Shown: positions 55,242-63,801 of the stretch, piece by piece | Layout of the letters: each line of letters begins with the position of its first letter | How positions within the stretch are numbered: position 1 is the stretch's first letter | Source: Peribacillus glennii | GTDB lineage: Bacteria > Bacillota > Bacilli > Bacillales > DSM-1321 | Length of the DNA stretch: 64,000 nt | NCBI RefSeq assembly: GCF_003429105.1 | Contig: NZ_QVTD01000006.1 | Location: 186,001 to 250,000, forward strand | Reading direction: 5' to 3' | The notes under the pieces: model-generated | The model's input: the letters and a program-made list of their open reading frames with translations, nothing else | Databases searched by the model: none | What the model was told of the DNA's origin: nothing | Made by a program: the position numbers and the translations under genes

Positions 55242-55946
55242 CTATGCAGCCATACAGAGAGCATTGGCAGGAGTTGTGGCAGCAAATGAACGATTGGATG
55301 CGGCTTGCGGTTGATTTTCGGTACAGGCAGCCAATGACTGCAGGTCTGGAATTGCCTGGATTAAAACGGCGGGATCCTGATTTGTCAAGGCTTTAGAGAA
55401 CAGATTTAACAGCTTCTCTTGTTCTTCTTCTGGCCAATAGATTCCGGCACTGCAGGATTCATTTTCATGCCGGGACTTTTCAAGCCTCGACTTCGCCCGA
55501 TGAAATACGGATTTCACTGCCATTTCGGTTGTCCCAAGTAGTTCTGCAATCTCATTTGCCCGATATTGAAAACCCTCTTTTAAAGCAAAAACCACCGCTT
55601 GCTTTGGCGTAAAGTGTTGGGCCAATTGCTCAACCGCTTCGATGACCCGGGAGAGTTTGTTGTCATGCCCCAGCATGTATTCCTCTGCAACATTTTCAAG
55701 CGTTTCATGCTTCCTTTTGCGGATGGAATCAATCCAGGAGTTATAGGCTATTTTTTTTAATAGGGCGAAGCTGATGTCCTAATGGCGTATCGCTTTTAAA
55801 ATGGCTTCCTGTGCGATATCGTCGCCGTCCCACTCGTTGCGGGCCAGGAAACGGCAGTACCGCTGAAGTGCTGGGTAAAAATTAGCGACCATGGTTTCCG
55901 ACAGCCCGCCATTCTTTTCATCCAGCTGCCCAAGCTCATCTTTCAT
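55242..55946 (-). pseudogene. Sigma-70 family factor interrupted by one amber codon
   Basis: Reading from ATG 55946 (GGAGTGAG nine bases upstream) the frame gives 55 residues of region 2 (MVANFYPALQRYCRFLARNEW, DDIAQEAILKAIRH). A TAG follows at 55781-55779, then the same frame continues as DISFALLKKIAYNSWIDSIRK. Region 4 (HFTPKQAVVFALKEGFQY..EIAELLGTTEMAVKSVFHRAKSRL) and a C-terminal extension to 55242 complete it. A single TAT/TAC-to-TAG change explains it; everything else is intact. It follows the LtaS-like gene by 95 bp, so may belong to that operon. Confidence 0.82.
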
Positions 55947-56041
55947 TTATGCTCACTCCTTTAACACCTCTGTATCCTTCTAACGTATCAGCCTTATAAA
56001 ACGATACGGGCAGCGATCATTTTTTGTAAGAATATAAAAAG

Positions 56042-57898
56042 TCACCGGACTTTTGCAAATCTCAGCAAATCACCATAAATGATTTCATCGGACAAATGAA
56101 ACTCATTCCATACTGTTTCCTGGTATTTTTCACAGGCTTGGGCTTCAATTTCCTGTCCCGTTTTCTTATCATAACAATTATTATCCTGCGCGATCATTGT
56201 TTTGCCGACAAATCCACCATCGCGAAAGATGACTGGATGCCGGCTATCCCTTGTAAACAGATCTTGGCTAAAAGACATAAATTCCTTTGTGTCAATGCCC
56301 ATAAGATGGAGCAAGGTTTCGCGAATATCAATTTCCCCACCTGGAGTCCCGATGGTTTTGCCTTTTTGGCCAGGAATGTGGATGATCACCGGAATTTGCT
56401 TGTATCTGGTATCATTTACCGGGTTTGGCGGGTTGCCCAGCATCTCGCTTAAAGCTGGTTCATATTTTTCTGAGATTCCATAATGGTCCCCATATAGCAC
56501 AAATACTGTGTCGTCATACATCCCTTTTGCCTTTAGCCCGCCAAAGAGCGTTTTGATTGCTTCATCCTGGTACCGTATCGTGGTCACATACCGATTTACG
56601 ACATCTTGGTCTGTATTGGCAGTAGATATCATTTGGTCTTTTTCGTTCAACAAAAACGGAAAGTGGTTGGTCAATGTAATGAGCTTTGCATAATAAGGCT
56701 TAGGAAGCCTTTCCATTTGGTTTATAGATTGTTCAAAAAACGGTATATCCTTAATGCCGTAATTTATGGAATTTTCATGCGTAACCTTGTAATCTTTCTT
56801 CGAGAAGAAACGGTCATAACCGAGTGTTTGGTACATTTGTTCCCTGTTCCAAAATGTTGGGTCATTGCCGTGGAATGAGGCCGCATAATAATTGCCGTTT
56901 TCCTTCAGGATTTTCGGAAGGCTGATAAATGTATTTTCAGGCCTGCGGACAAAAACCGAGCCTCCTGATAATGGATATAATCCGGTATCGATCATGAATT
57001 CCGAATCCGAGGTTTTTCCCTGGGCCGTTTGGTCATAAATCTGGTTGAAATAATAGCTCTCCTTCACCAGGCTGTTTAAAAATGGGGTAATTTCCTTTCC
57101 ATTCACTTTTTGGTTGACCACAAAATCCTGGGTGGATTCCATGCTGATCAGAACAAGATTCTTTCCTTTTGCCGTGCCGAATAATTCATGCTTTTCATTT
57201 TTTTTTCGTGTGATATACTCTTTCATTCCCGCGGTATCTGATTTCCCGGCAAAAACACGGTCGATGGGCGGGCGGATTCCCGTCAAAATATCATAAAAAT
57301 GATAATTATAAGGCCCAATGGCTGTAACCATCTGGCTCCGGTTGTAGGCTGATGAAAACAAATGCGGGGATGAAGCAAGGCCCATGATTGCCGATACCGC
57401 AATAAATGCTGCCCCAATCGCCGCGCATTGCCGCTTTCTATCAAATGAAATGGGCTCAAGCTTCGCCTCCTTCACCTTCCTTGCAAGCAATATTGCGGCA
57501 AGGATATCGACAAACAGGAGCAAATCCCAGCCCTTCATCAATTCAAATGTGCTCGGGCCAATCCCTCCTACATTATTAAATTGAAAAAGAATCGAAACCG
57601 TCACAAAATCAATATAAAAGCGAAAATATAATAAATCAGCATAAAGCAGAGCGGTAACCAAACTCATGATCATGATCAGCAAGGGTCGGTTCAGCCTGGC
57701 CCCGAAGAAAAAACTGCAGCCTAAAAGCAGGATTAATGATCCGGCCGGCCCCGACAGAACCATTAGCACATCCAGCAAATCCTGGACGGGCAAATCAAAC
57801 CCGGTCAAAGAAACCAAAACCGTTTTAAGCCACATCGACAAGAGGCAGAATAAAAAGAAAAATCGGTCGTTCTTGCTTATTTTTGTTTCTCTGATCAT
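56042..57898 (-). CDS. LtaS-family sulfatase-fold membrane phosphotransferase
   Basis: A 618-residue membrane enzyme: five helices in the first ~185 residues and an extracellular sulfatase domain. The metal ligand SMESTQD is at about residue 253 and the catalytic Thr in AQGKTSDSEF at about 296. Further metal residues are in LYGDHYG and a His in TNHFPF. Family members build or prime lipoteichoic acid from phosphatidylglycerol; this one is nearer in size to the accessory YvgJ/YqgS type. Its ATG overlaps the stop of the upstream fusion gene in ATGA, so the two are translationally coupled. Confidence 0.92.
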   Translation of the reverse strand: MIRETKISKNDRFFFLFCLLSMWLKTVLVSLTGFDLPVQDLLDVLMVLSGPAGSLILLLGCSFFFGARLNRPLLIMIMSLVTALLYADLLYFRFYIDFVTVSILFQFNNVGGIGPSTFELMKGWDLLLFVDILAAILLARKVKEAKLEPISFDRKRQCAAIGAAFIAVSAIMGLASSPHLFSSAYNRSQMVTAIGPYNYHFYDILTGIRPPIDRVFAGKSDTAGMKEYITRKKNEKHELFGTAKGKNLVLISMESTQDFVVNQKVNGKEITPFLNSLVKESYYFNQIYDQTAQGKTSDSEFMIDTGLYPLSGGSVFVRRPENTFISLPKILKENGNYYAASFHGNDPTFWNREQMYQTLGYDRFFSKKDYKVTHENSINYGIKDIPFFEQSINQMERLPKPYYAKLITLTNHFPFLLNEKDQMISTANTDQDVVNRYVTTIRYQDEAIKTLFGGLKAKGMYDDTVFVLYGDHYGISEKYEPALSEMLGNPPNPVNDTRYKQIPVIIHIPGQKGKTIGTPGGEIDIRETLLHLMGIDTKEFMSFSQDLFTRDSRHPVIFRDGGFVGKTMIAQDNNCYDKKTGQEIEAQACEKYQETVWNEFHLSDEIIYGDLLRFAKVR

Positions 57899-59502
57899 AG
57901 TGCCGACGGCCGATCTTTTATAAGGGTATCTGCTTCCTTTTTGAGAATGGCGACTAAAAGAGGCAGATCATCGAATACCTGCTCACCCATGAAAGCTACC
58001 TGGATCCAGTTCCTTTTTAACAAATATCCGCTTTCGTAGCTTACAAGGATCTTTTGTTTTTTCAGCCTGTCGCCAAGTTCATTTGACGATATTCCTGAAG
58101 GGAGGCAAATCGTAACCACACCGGGTGAATATGAATGGTCCCCAATCACGTCAAATCCTTTCTCCTTGAAGTATTCCCGGATCCTTCCTCCTGACGTACG
58201 GACGAATGTTTCCCTTAGGCTAAGGGCGGCCTTCAAAGCGTTCACCAGATTGGATGAATGAGTGAAAGGGGCGCTGCCTGCCGCATGGTAACTGCCCAAA
58301 TCCAAATATGCAGGCAAAGCCCCGTAAGGCCTGATTTCGTCCCTATGAAAGACAATGGCTAATCCTGGATATGATCCCAACCCCTTTCCGCTTGTGGAAG
58401 ACGCTAAATAAATACCATCCAAATCAACAGGGATGACACCGATTGAACTGCAAGCATCAACACAAAGCTCTACCCCGTGTTTTTTGCAGACGGAAAGTAT
58501 GCCTGGCAAATCATATAAAAAACCGGTTGAAGTTTCGCAATGAACCGTCCATAGCCACTTTATCCCTTGGTTATTACATAGATAGCTTTCGACATCTTCA
58601 GGAGTCACCGGCTCTCTCCAGCCTTTTTCAATCGTGCCAAAATCAAGGTTGAAACGGCTGGCATGATCGATGAGCCGGTATCCGAACTCGCCATTGGCAA
58701 GCAAAAGTCCCCTGCCGGGAATCCTGGTAAGCTGGGCCGCAATGATATCATTCCCAAGCGTTCCCGTGCCGGTGACCACCTGTGCGAAATTAGCATTTAC
58801 ATACTGGCACAGCTTCAGGCGGACCTCCTGCAATGCATTCAGGAAAGTTTGAGAACGGTGGGAAACAGGCGAATGCGCGAAAGCCTGTTCTACCTCCTTA
58901 TGCAATGGCACCGGTCCCGGGAGAAAATTCATCATCTTATCGCGGGCTTTACGGTGCATCACCCTCTTAAAAGCTTTGGTGGAATTCTCGAACCGTTCTT
59001 TCGTCAGGAACATCGGCTGAAACCGGGCACCTTCATTCCCGACCATTTGCCCAAACGGCTCGAACCCAATTTTTTTGTACAAGCGAAGCTGCCGTTCTGT
59101 ACCTGAGATTACAGCGGTATTATAGTTTTTGTCCAGGCAGTGAGCCGCCAAAAGATGGACCATTTTATAAAAAACATAGCTTTTACGATACTCTTCTTTC
59201 ACTGAAAGCAGCCGGATTTCACAAGGAACAGCTCCCTCAGGCAGAATCTCATCCAGGTTGGATATTTTTCCATCAAGCGAAAAAGGGCGATTTGCGCGCA
59301 CCGAAATCATTCCGACCACTTCTGACTGTTTCTTGGCGATTATATAGGTATTCTCTCCATCAAAACGGTCTACAAGGCGGAGCTGCCCGTTCCCGGTATG
59401 CTGAGGAATCTCTTCGACGAAGGTCTTATAATTCAGCTTATAAATTTGTTCCAATTCATCCAAATCGGATGCTATTTTATAAATCAGCTGTACTGAATCC
59501 AT
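57895..59502 (-). CDS. GNAT acyltransferase fused to class V aminotransferase
   Basis: A 535-residue two-domain protein. Residues ~1-175 form a GNAT-like domain (LIYKIASDLDELEQIYKLNY, AVPCEIRLLSVKEEYRKS, TERQLRLYKKIGFEPFG), which resembles N-acyl-amino-acid synthase/autoinducer-synthase-like proteins. Residues ~190-530 are a class V, PLP-dependent aminotransferase (MNFLPGPVPLHKEV, VTGTGTLGND, VDACSSIGV, SGKGLGSYPG with the PLP-Lys near 373). The latter resembles 2-aminoethylphosphonate or serine-glyoxylate transaminases. Product unknown. It lies 13 bp after the PlsY-like gene with AAAGGAG before ATG 59502. I know of no characterised protein with this fusion. Confidence 0.88.
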   Translation of the reverse strand: MDSVQLIYKIASDLDELEQIYKLNYKTFVEEIPQHTGNGQLRLVDRFDGENTYIIAKKQSEVVGMISVRANRPFSLDGKISNLDEILPEGAVPCEIRLLSVKEEYRKSYVFYKMVHLLAAHCLDKNYNTAVISGTERQLRLYKKIGFEPFGQMVGNEGARFQPMFLTKERFENSTKAFKRVMHRKARDKMMNFLPGPVPLHKEVEQAFAHSPVSHRSQTFLNALQEVRLKLCQYVNANFAQVVTGTGTLGNDIIAAQLTRIPGRGLLLANGEFGYRLIDHASRFNLDFGTIEKGWREPVTPEDVESYLCNNQGIKWLWTVHCETSTGFLYDLPGILSVCKKHGVELCVDACSSIGVIPVDLDGIYLASSTSGKGLGSYPGLAIVFHRDEIRPYGALPAYLDLGSYHAAGSAPFTHSSNLVNALKAALSLRETFVRTSGGRIREYFKEKGFDVIGDHSYSPGVVTICLPSGISSNELGDRLKKQKILVSYESGYLLKRNWIQVAFMGEQVFDDLPLLVAILKKEADTLIKDRPSAL

Positions 59503-59515
59503 CTATGTCGCTCCT

Positions 59516-60094
59516 TTATGTACTAGATTTTGGGGATGGATGGAGGTTGATGATATGAGAAAGAATTACTGCGGTAAGCATTGCGAATAATCCAACCGTA
59601 TAGGTCCAGGATGTACTGAAAAAAAAGGAGGTTATCGGAATGGTAGATAAAGCGGCCAAGCCCGGGATCGTAAACCTACGGAAAAGCATATAACCGGTGC
59701 CCATCACAACACCTGTAACAAGGATTGCCACAGGAACTAAATACAGCGTGGCTGAAAGAAAAACCACTACTCCCTTTCCGCCATGAAACCGGAGCTGAAC
59801 AGGGAAAAAATGGCCGAGCAGGACCGCTATTGCGCTTGCGGCCAATACCGCATCATTTCCATTTGCTAAATAATTTGCCGTAATTAGGGCAACCATCGTT
59901 TTGCTTATATCTATGAAAAGTGTAAAGAAAAAACCTTTTTTGCCGAGCAGCCTCCCTGCATTCCGGGCCCCTGCATTACCGCTCCCATAATGACGGATAT
60001 CCTTACCCGACAAAAATCTGGTGACATAATAAGCACCATTCACACATCCCAGTGCATAAGAAAAAAGAATCAGAAAAAAATACAGGATTTCTAT
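59516..60094 (-). CDS. PlsY-like acyl-phosphate:glycerol-3-phosphate acyltransferase
   Basis: A PlsY-family membrane protein: GSGNAGARNAGRLLG near the N-terminus, GHFFPVQLRFHGGKGVVVF in the middle, ILSHIINLHPS at the end. The family transfers an acyl chain from acyl-phosphate to glycerol-3-phosphate. The usual first helix is encoded upstream of the first standard start (GTG 60043), as ILYFFLILFSYALGCVNG in frame from 60094. No ATG, GTG or TTG opens it; the codon at 60094-60092, at the right distance from GAGG, is ATA. An ATG-to-ATA change, a CTG start (60085), or a shortened protein from 60043 are the options. Confidence 0.8.
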   Translation of the reverse strand: MEILYFFLILFSYALGCVNGAYYVTRFLSGKDIRHYGSGNAGARNAGRLLGKKGFFFTLFIDISKTMVALITANYLANGNDAVLAASAIAVLLGHFFPVQLRFHGGKGVVVFLSATLYLVPVAILVTGVVMGTGYMLFRRFTIPGLAALSTIPITSFFFSTSWTYTVGLFAMLTAVILSHIINLHPSPKSST

Positions 60095-60225
60095 CCCCTT
60101 CCTCTTTTATTACCAAGATAATCTCATAATAAGTACATTCTTTACCATTATATAACAATTGGTTTTTTTGAGAAAGGTAAAATAATCGGTTGGAAAATTG
60201 AATTTTATGAATGTAAAAGGCTCTC

Positions 60226-60372
60226 TCCAATATATTTTGTTTTTTGCTCTCTTCCATAAACCCTGGTTTCACACTGACTTTTCAGCAAAGCTGAAAGATT
60301 GTAACACTGCATACACCAAGAAAAAGCTGCTTTCTCCTTGGTCTTTGCAGTTGGAGTTTGCATGAGCATCCA
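60226..60372. repeat. Direct repeat, unit 1
   Basis: Aligns with unit 2 (60511-60662) over its length: CCAATAT..TTTT, then GTTTCACAC (60266), a hairpin AAAGC/GCTTT flanked by CTCC, and CAGTTGGAGTTTGCATGA against CAACTACAGCTTACATGA. Confidence 0.55.
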
Positions 60373-60431
60373 TAATTATCAATGTGTATCTCTTTCGTTC
60401 TATCTAGATATGAAAACCAGGGAACCAAAGC

Positions 60432-60460
60432 AAGGCCCCCACCAGTTTGGTGAGGGCCTT
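60432..60460 (-). terminator. Strong hairpin downstream of prfC
   Basis: AAGGCCCcCACC-AGTTT-GGTGaGGGCCTT, 12 bp with one mismatch. The T-run is weak on both strands; a terminator for prfC transcripts is the likeliest role. Confidence 0.6.
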
Positions 60461-60510
60461 AAAGCATTCGGCTAAGTATATATGGAATTTATCAATTAAA
60501 TGTCGCCCGC

Positions 60511-60662
60511 CAATATTTTTTTGGCTCATTCATATAAAACATTGTTTCACACGCCTTTAAGCTTTAATCCATAGATGAAAGGTGGCTCTATCTACAAGGG
60601 CAGAGGAAGAGAAAGCTCGCTTTCTCCTCTATCCATGCAACTACAGCTTACATGACCCAAAA
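60511..60662. repeat. Direct repeat, unit 2
   Basis: Second unit of the diverged duplication, about 280 bp from unit 1. GTTTCACAC at 60544 and the GAGAAAGC/GCTTTCTC hairpin near 60610-60625 are best preserved. Confidence 0.55.
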
Positions 60663-60717
60663 TCAAGAAGAATAAGTAATTCTGAATACTAATTCTTTAG
60701 GTCAACCTTTTATCTTT

Positions 60718-62295
60718 TTATCTTAGATCCATAGGGTTATAAAGCTTAACATCAGGATTTTTGTCATTGAACCAGCGAAGGGCAAATTCATTTTCAAACA
60801 GAAACGCATATTTATCATAACGGTCTTTAACCAGGATGCTTCTTGAACTGTGCAGGCTTTCGTCCACCTTCTCATCTTCAGCCCAGCGCGTGATCTTGCT
60901 TCCAATCCGTTCCATGATGACTTCTACATTGTATTCGTTCCTCATCCGGTGTTCAAATACTTCAAATTGGAGCTGCCCTACAGCGCCAAGAAGATATTCT
61001 TCCATTCTTACAGTCTTGAACAGCTGGATAGCACCTTCCTGGACGAGCTGGTGGATTCCCTTATGGAAATGCTTTTGTTTCATTACGTTCTTTGCAGTCA
61101 CACGGACAAACAATTCCGGGGTAAACTGCGGAAGCCGTTCAAACTGGTACATTTCCTTGCTTGTCGTGATCGTGTCGCCGATCTGGTAATTACCGGTATC
61201 GTATAAACCAATAATATCGCCGCTTACCGCTTCATTTACTGTCGCGCGGTCATCTGCAAGAAATTGCGTGGACGAAGATAGATTGATCGGTTTTCCGGTC
61301 CTGCTAAGGAATACACTCATCCCCCGTTCAAATTTTCCGGAGCAGATCCGCAGGAATGCGATACGGTCACGGTGCTTCGGGTTCATGTTGGCCTGGATTT
61401 TGAATATGAATCCAGAGAAGTCATTGCTTACAGGGTTTACTTCCCCGCTTGTAGCATTTCGCGGCTGCGGAGCGGGTGCAAATTTCAAATAAGCATCCAG
61501 GAATGTCTGAACCCCGAACGTTGTCAATGCGCTTCCAAAGAAGACCGGGCTCAATTCACCTTTTGCGATTTTTTCCTCGGAGAATTGATTGCCCGCTTCT
61601 GTCAGCAGCATGATTTCCTCAAGCGTTTGTTCATAAAGCGGTGAGTTCTTCAATTCATGGGGAACAGCCAGTTCGCCATCTTCATTAAGCGGAAGGAAAC
61701 GCTCATCGCCTTCGGATTTGAATTGTTCGATTCGGTTATGGAAGCGGTCATATATTCCGACAAAGTCCTTCCCCATTCCTATCGGCCAGTTCATTGGATA
61801 AGATTCAATGCCAAGCACTTCCTCCAGCTCTGCAAGCAGCTCCAGAGGCGTTTTTCCTTGGCGGTCCAGTTTATTGAAAAAGGTAAAAATCGGGATGCCT
61901 CTCATTCGGCAAACCTTGAATAATTTAATCGTCTGGTCCTCGATCCCCTTTGCGGAATCGACAATCATCACTGCACTATCTACGGCCATCAGTGTACGGT
62001 ACGTATCCTCACTGAAATCCTGGTGGCCCGGCGTATCAAGAATGTTCACCCTGAAGCCGCTATAATCAAACTGCATGACAGAAGATGTTACCGAAATTCC
62101 CCGCTGTTTTTCAATCTCCATCCAGTCGCTGGTCGCATACTTTCCCGTTTTCCTTGCTTTTACGGTTCCGGCATCACGGATTGCTCCCCCAAATAATAAC
62201 AGCTTCTCGGTTAGTGTCGTCTTTCCGGCATCCGGGTGGGATATTATCGCAAAGGTCCTTCTTGATCCGACCTCTTCTTGTAGTGTGTCAACCAT
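60718..62295 (-). CDS. prfC: Peptide chain release factor 3
   Basis: A 525-residue translational GTPase that removes RF1/RF2 from the ribosome after termination. G-domain motifs are [15 protein letters not shown] (G1), RGISVTSSV (G2), [14 protein letters not shown] (G3) and FNKLDRQG (G4), followed by the beta-barrel and RF3-specific C-terminus. ATG 62295 follows GGAAGG; the 66-base extension upstream is not supported. prfC is not part of an operon here. Confidence 0.96.
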   Translation of the reverse strand: MVDTLQEEVGSRRTFAIISHPDAGKTTLTEKLLLFGGAIRDAGTVKARKTGKYATSDWMEIEKQRGISVTSSVMQFDYSGFRVNILDTPGHQDFSEDTYRTLMAVDSAVMIVDSAKGIEDQTIKLFKVCRMRGIPIFTFFNKLDRQGKTPLELLAELEEVLGIESYPMNWPIGMGKDFVGIYDRFHNRIEQFKSEGDERFLPLNEDGELAVPHELKNSPLYEQTLEEIMLLTEAGNQFSEEKIAKGELSPVFFGSALTTFGVQTFLDAYLKFAPAPQPRNATSGEVNPVSNDFSGFIFKIQANMNPKHRDRIAFLRICSGKFERGMSVFLSRTGKPINLSSSTQFLADDRATVNEAVSGDIIGLYDTGNYQIGDTITTSKEMYQFERLPQFTPELFVRVTAKNVMKQKHFHKGIHQLVQEGAIQLFKTVRMEEYLLGAVGQLQFEVFEHRMRNEYNVEVIMERIGSKITRWAEDEKVDESLHSSRSILVKDRYDKYAFLFENEFALRWFNDKNPDVKLYNPMDLR

Positions 62296-62440
62296 GAAAT
62301 CATTACCTTCCTTTATTATAATTACTATCGCTCTATTGCATGTTAATAATGGCCCTCGCACAAGGGCTCACAATTGATTACATTGGAATTCTGCCTTTCC
62401 TCATCTACTCCCGGATAAAAAAATGAATAAATTTGCTCGT

Positions 62441-62580
62441 TATATCAATAAACTGCAGACTTATCAATAAATCCTCCCATTATATCAATAATCAGAAGAC
62501 TTATCAACAAATTCTCCGGCATATCTATAAATTGAAGATTTTACCCGACAAATCCTCCCGGCACATCTGTAAACCGGTGT
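62441..62580. repeat. Array of seven 20-nt tandem units
   Basis: Units begin at 62441, 62461, 62481, 62501, 62521, 62541 and 62561, exactly 20 bases apart. Each has a (T)ATATC(A/T)ATAA-type core, decaying to the right; alternate units match best (40-nt higher-order period: CAGAC versus TCCTCC ends). Reverse-complemented, the TTGATATA core resembles the array at 34531-34600. Confidence 0.75.
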
Positions 62581-62727
62581 TTCCTGAAATCAAGGACGCA
62601 TCTTTACGTATATATAAGATACGAAAAGTTGTGTTTTCGCACATAAAGAAATATATCATACAGGCTTCACGCTGGCTATAACCATGCAGGATTTAATCTG
62701 CCCAAGTCCGCCGTTTGCCCACAAAAA

Positions 62728-62757
62728 AAAGGCACTTTTGGAAGCGCCTTTTTAATT
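62728..62757 (-). terminator. Terminator of the 41-aa gene
   Basis: Minus strand AAAGGC-G-CTT...AAG-T-GCCTTT followed by eight T; begins at the stop codon of the small gene. Confidence 0.85.
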
Positions 62758-62877
62758 GACCATATTCATCTTCTGGATGTTTTTAACTCGCTTTTTGTTT
62801 TTCAAGTACTTCCTTGCTTCATTGATGATTAATGGAACAGCTGCAACCAGTAGTTTTTTCATCATATTTTTGATCAT
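62752..62877 (-). CDS. Small cationic amphipathic protein, 41 aa
   Basis: MIKNMMKKLLVAAVPLIINE followed by a lysine/arginine-rich tail ending MNMVN. ATG 62877 has AAAGGA nine bases upstream; two further ATGs are too near that site. The frame ends exactly at a strong terminator, which is good evidence for a real gene. One hydrophobic stretch suggests membrane association. It follows the lipoprotein gene on the same strand by 94 bp. Not recognised. Confidence 0.6.
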   Translation of the reverse strand: MIKNMMKKLLVAAVPLIINEARKYLKNKKRVKNIQKMNMVN

Positions 62878-62971
62878 TCCCATCATTCCTTTCTTGCTAC
62901 TCTTTACCCTTTTGATCGGGCAGGAAAACATTGAGGATTTTTTTGGGGATGCAGACTTTGGTTGTTATGGC

Positions 62972-63439
62972 CTATTTGCCGGTTTTTATCTGGAACCGAT
63001 CCAGCTTACCCTTCGTCTGGTCACTTAACTCTTTGACTTTTGCAAGATCCGGCATTGGTTTTTGCATTTCGGCCATTAAGGGATACAGGCTTTTTTCAAT
63101 ATTTATATAATCTTCCGGGAACTTTGCCTCAACCTTTTTTTCAATTGTGTCCCATTCTTCTTCCAATCGGCTTCCGATTTGATTTAAGGATTTGGGATCC
63201 GCAGCTCTTTCCGTGCTTTGCTTGGCTTCTTTTATGATGGACAACACCTTGTCTACACCTAGTACGATATCATCAGTATTTTCATTGCCATTTTCGTCAG
63301 CTGCATGTGTTGGCTGCATTGTCTCTATATCTTCAGAACTCTTTGTCCCTTCTGGCTGGCTATTGTGATCAAGGCCTGATGAACAGCCGCCCACCATCAG
63401 AATAACGCAAACCATGAATGGAAAAATAAACTTTTTCAT
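62972..63439 (-). CDS. Lipoprotein with helical domain, unknown function
   Basis: A 155-residue predicted lipoprotein: MKKFIFPFM signal, lipobox MVGGC (Cys about residue 19), acidic linker (about 20-55), then an all-helical domain of about 95 residues (VDKVLSIIKEAKQSTERAAD, EEEWDTIEKKVEAKFP). GGAGG lies before ATG 63439. It may form a unit with the 41-aa gene. Confidence 0.78.
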   Translation of the reverse strand: MKKFIFPFMVCVILMVGGCSSGLDHNSQPEGTKSSEDIETMQPTHAADENGNENTDDIVLGVDKVLSIIKEAKQSTERAADPKSLNQIGSRLEEEWDTIEKKVEAKFPEDYINIEKSLYPLMAEMQKPMPDLAKVKELSDQTKGKLDRFQIKTGK

Positions 63440-63667
63440 AAGTTAAACCTCCTTTATCCGCAAGTCTGTCCGTACATGCAATTTATAAACACTAAGAAAC
63501 AACAATTTTTCTTTTTTTCCAAAAAATGAAGTTTGAAAAATGGAGCGAATGGGAAAAAGAAATTATAGTAGTGTCTGCATCATCTTCATCTATTTCGATG
63601 AAGGTAATCCCTTATCTTTTTTCCTTCCTATCCGTTCAAAAAAAGCTTTGGCTTGTTTTCTATATTC

Positions 63668-63696
63668 TTGTGGATTTAGAATGGATGGTTTATAAT
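63668..63696 (+). promoter_or_regulatory. Promoter of the cold-shock gene
   Basis: TTGTGG (63668-63673), a 17-base spacer, and a perfect TATAAT (63691-63696). Transcription from about 63703 gives a leader of about 168 nt, as long as is usual for csp genes. Confidence 0.7.
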
Positions 63697-63730
63697 TTGA
63701 AGCAACGGGATTTCCTAATTTACCCTATAA

Positions 63731-63801
63731 AATTCACATATTATCAAGGATCAGAGGGATGCTCTAGGTTAAGGCCCAGGGTACTTGATAATGTGTGAAT
63801 T
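63731..63801 (+). promoter_or_regulatory. Long stem-loop in the cold-shock leader
   Basis: AATTCACATATTATCAAG (63731-63748) pairs with CTTGATAATGTGTGAATT (63784-63801): 18 positions with one non-Watson-Crick pair. The 35-nt loop holds an AGAG/CTCT mini-hairpin and GGCCC. AU-rich, so it could melt or refold with temperature. Confidence 0.6.

Larger units (their letters stand above)
60095..60717. other. Intergenic region with diverged direct repeat
   Basis: About 620 bp between the PlsY-like gene and prfC. It contains two related ~150-bp units and a strong hairpin (listed separately). The small frame overlapping 60003-60272 is partly the other-frame reading of the PlsY start. Confidence 0.5.

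Noticed and set aside
60003-60272. 89-codon minus frame before the PlsY-like gene
   Set aside because: Its second half is the wrong-frame reading of the PlsY first helix, and its first half lies in the direct repeat.
62441-62580. CRISPR array
   Set aside because: Units are contiguous 20-mers with no spacers and no cas genes nearby.
62756-63028. Hydrophobic 90-codon plus frame
   Set aside because: Complement of the 41-aa gene and lipoprotein tail; no ribosome site; crosses a minus-strand terminator.
63526-63798. 90-codon plus frame before the cold-shock gene
   Set aside because: Overlaps a good promoter and the leader stem-loop, with no ribosome site.
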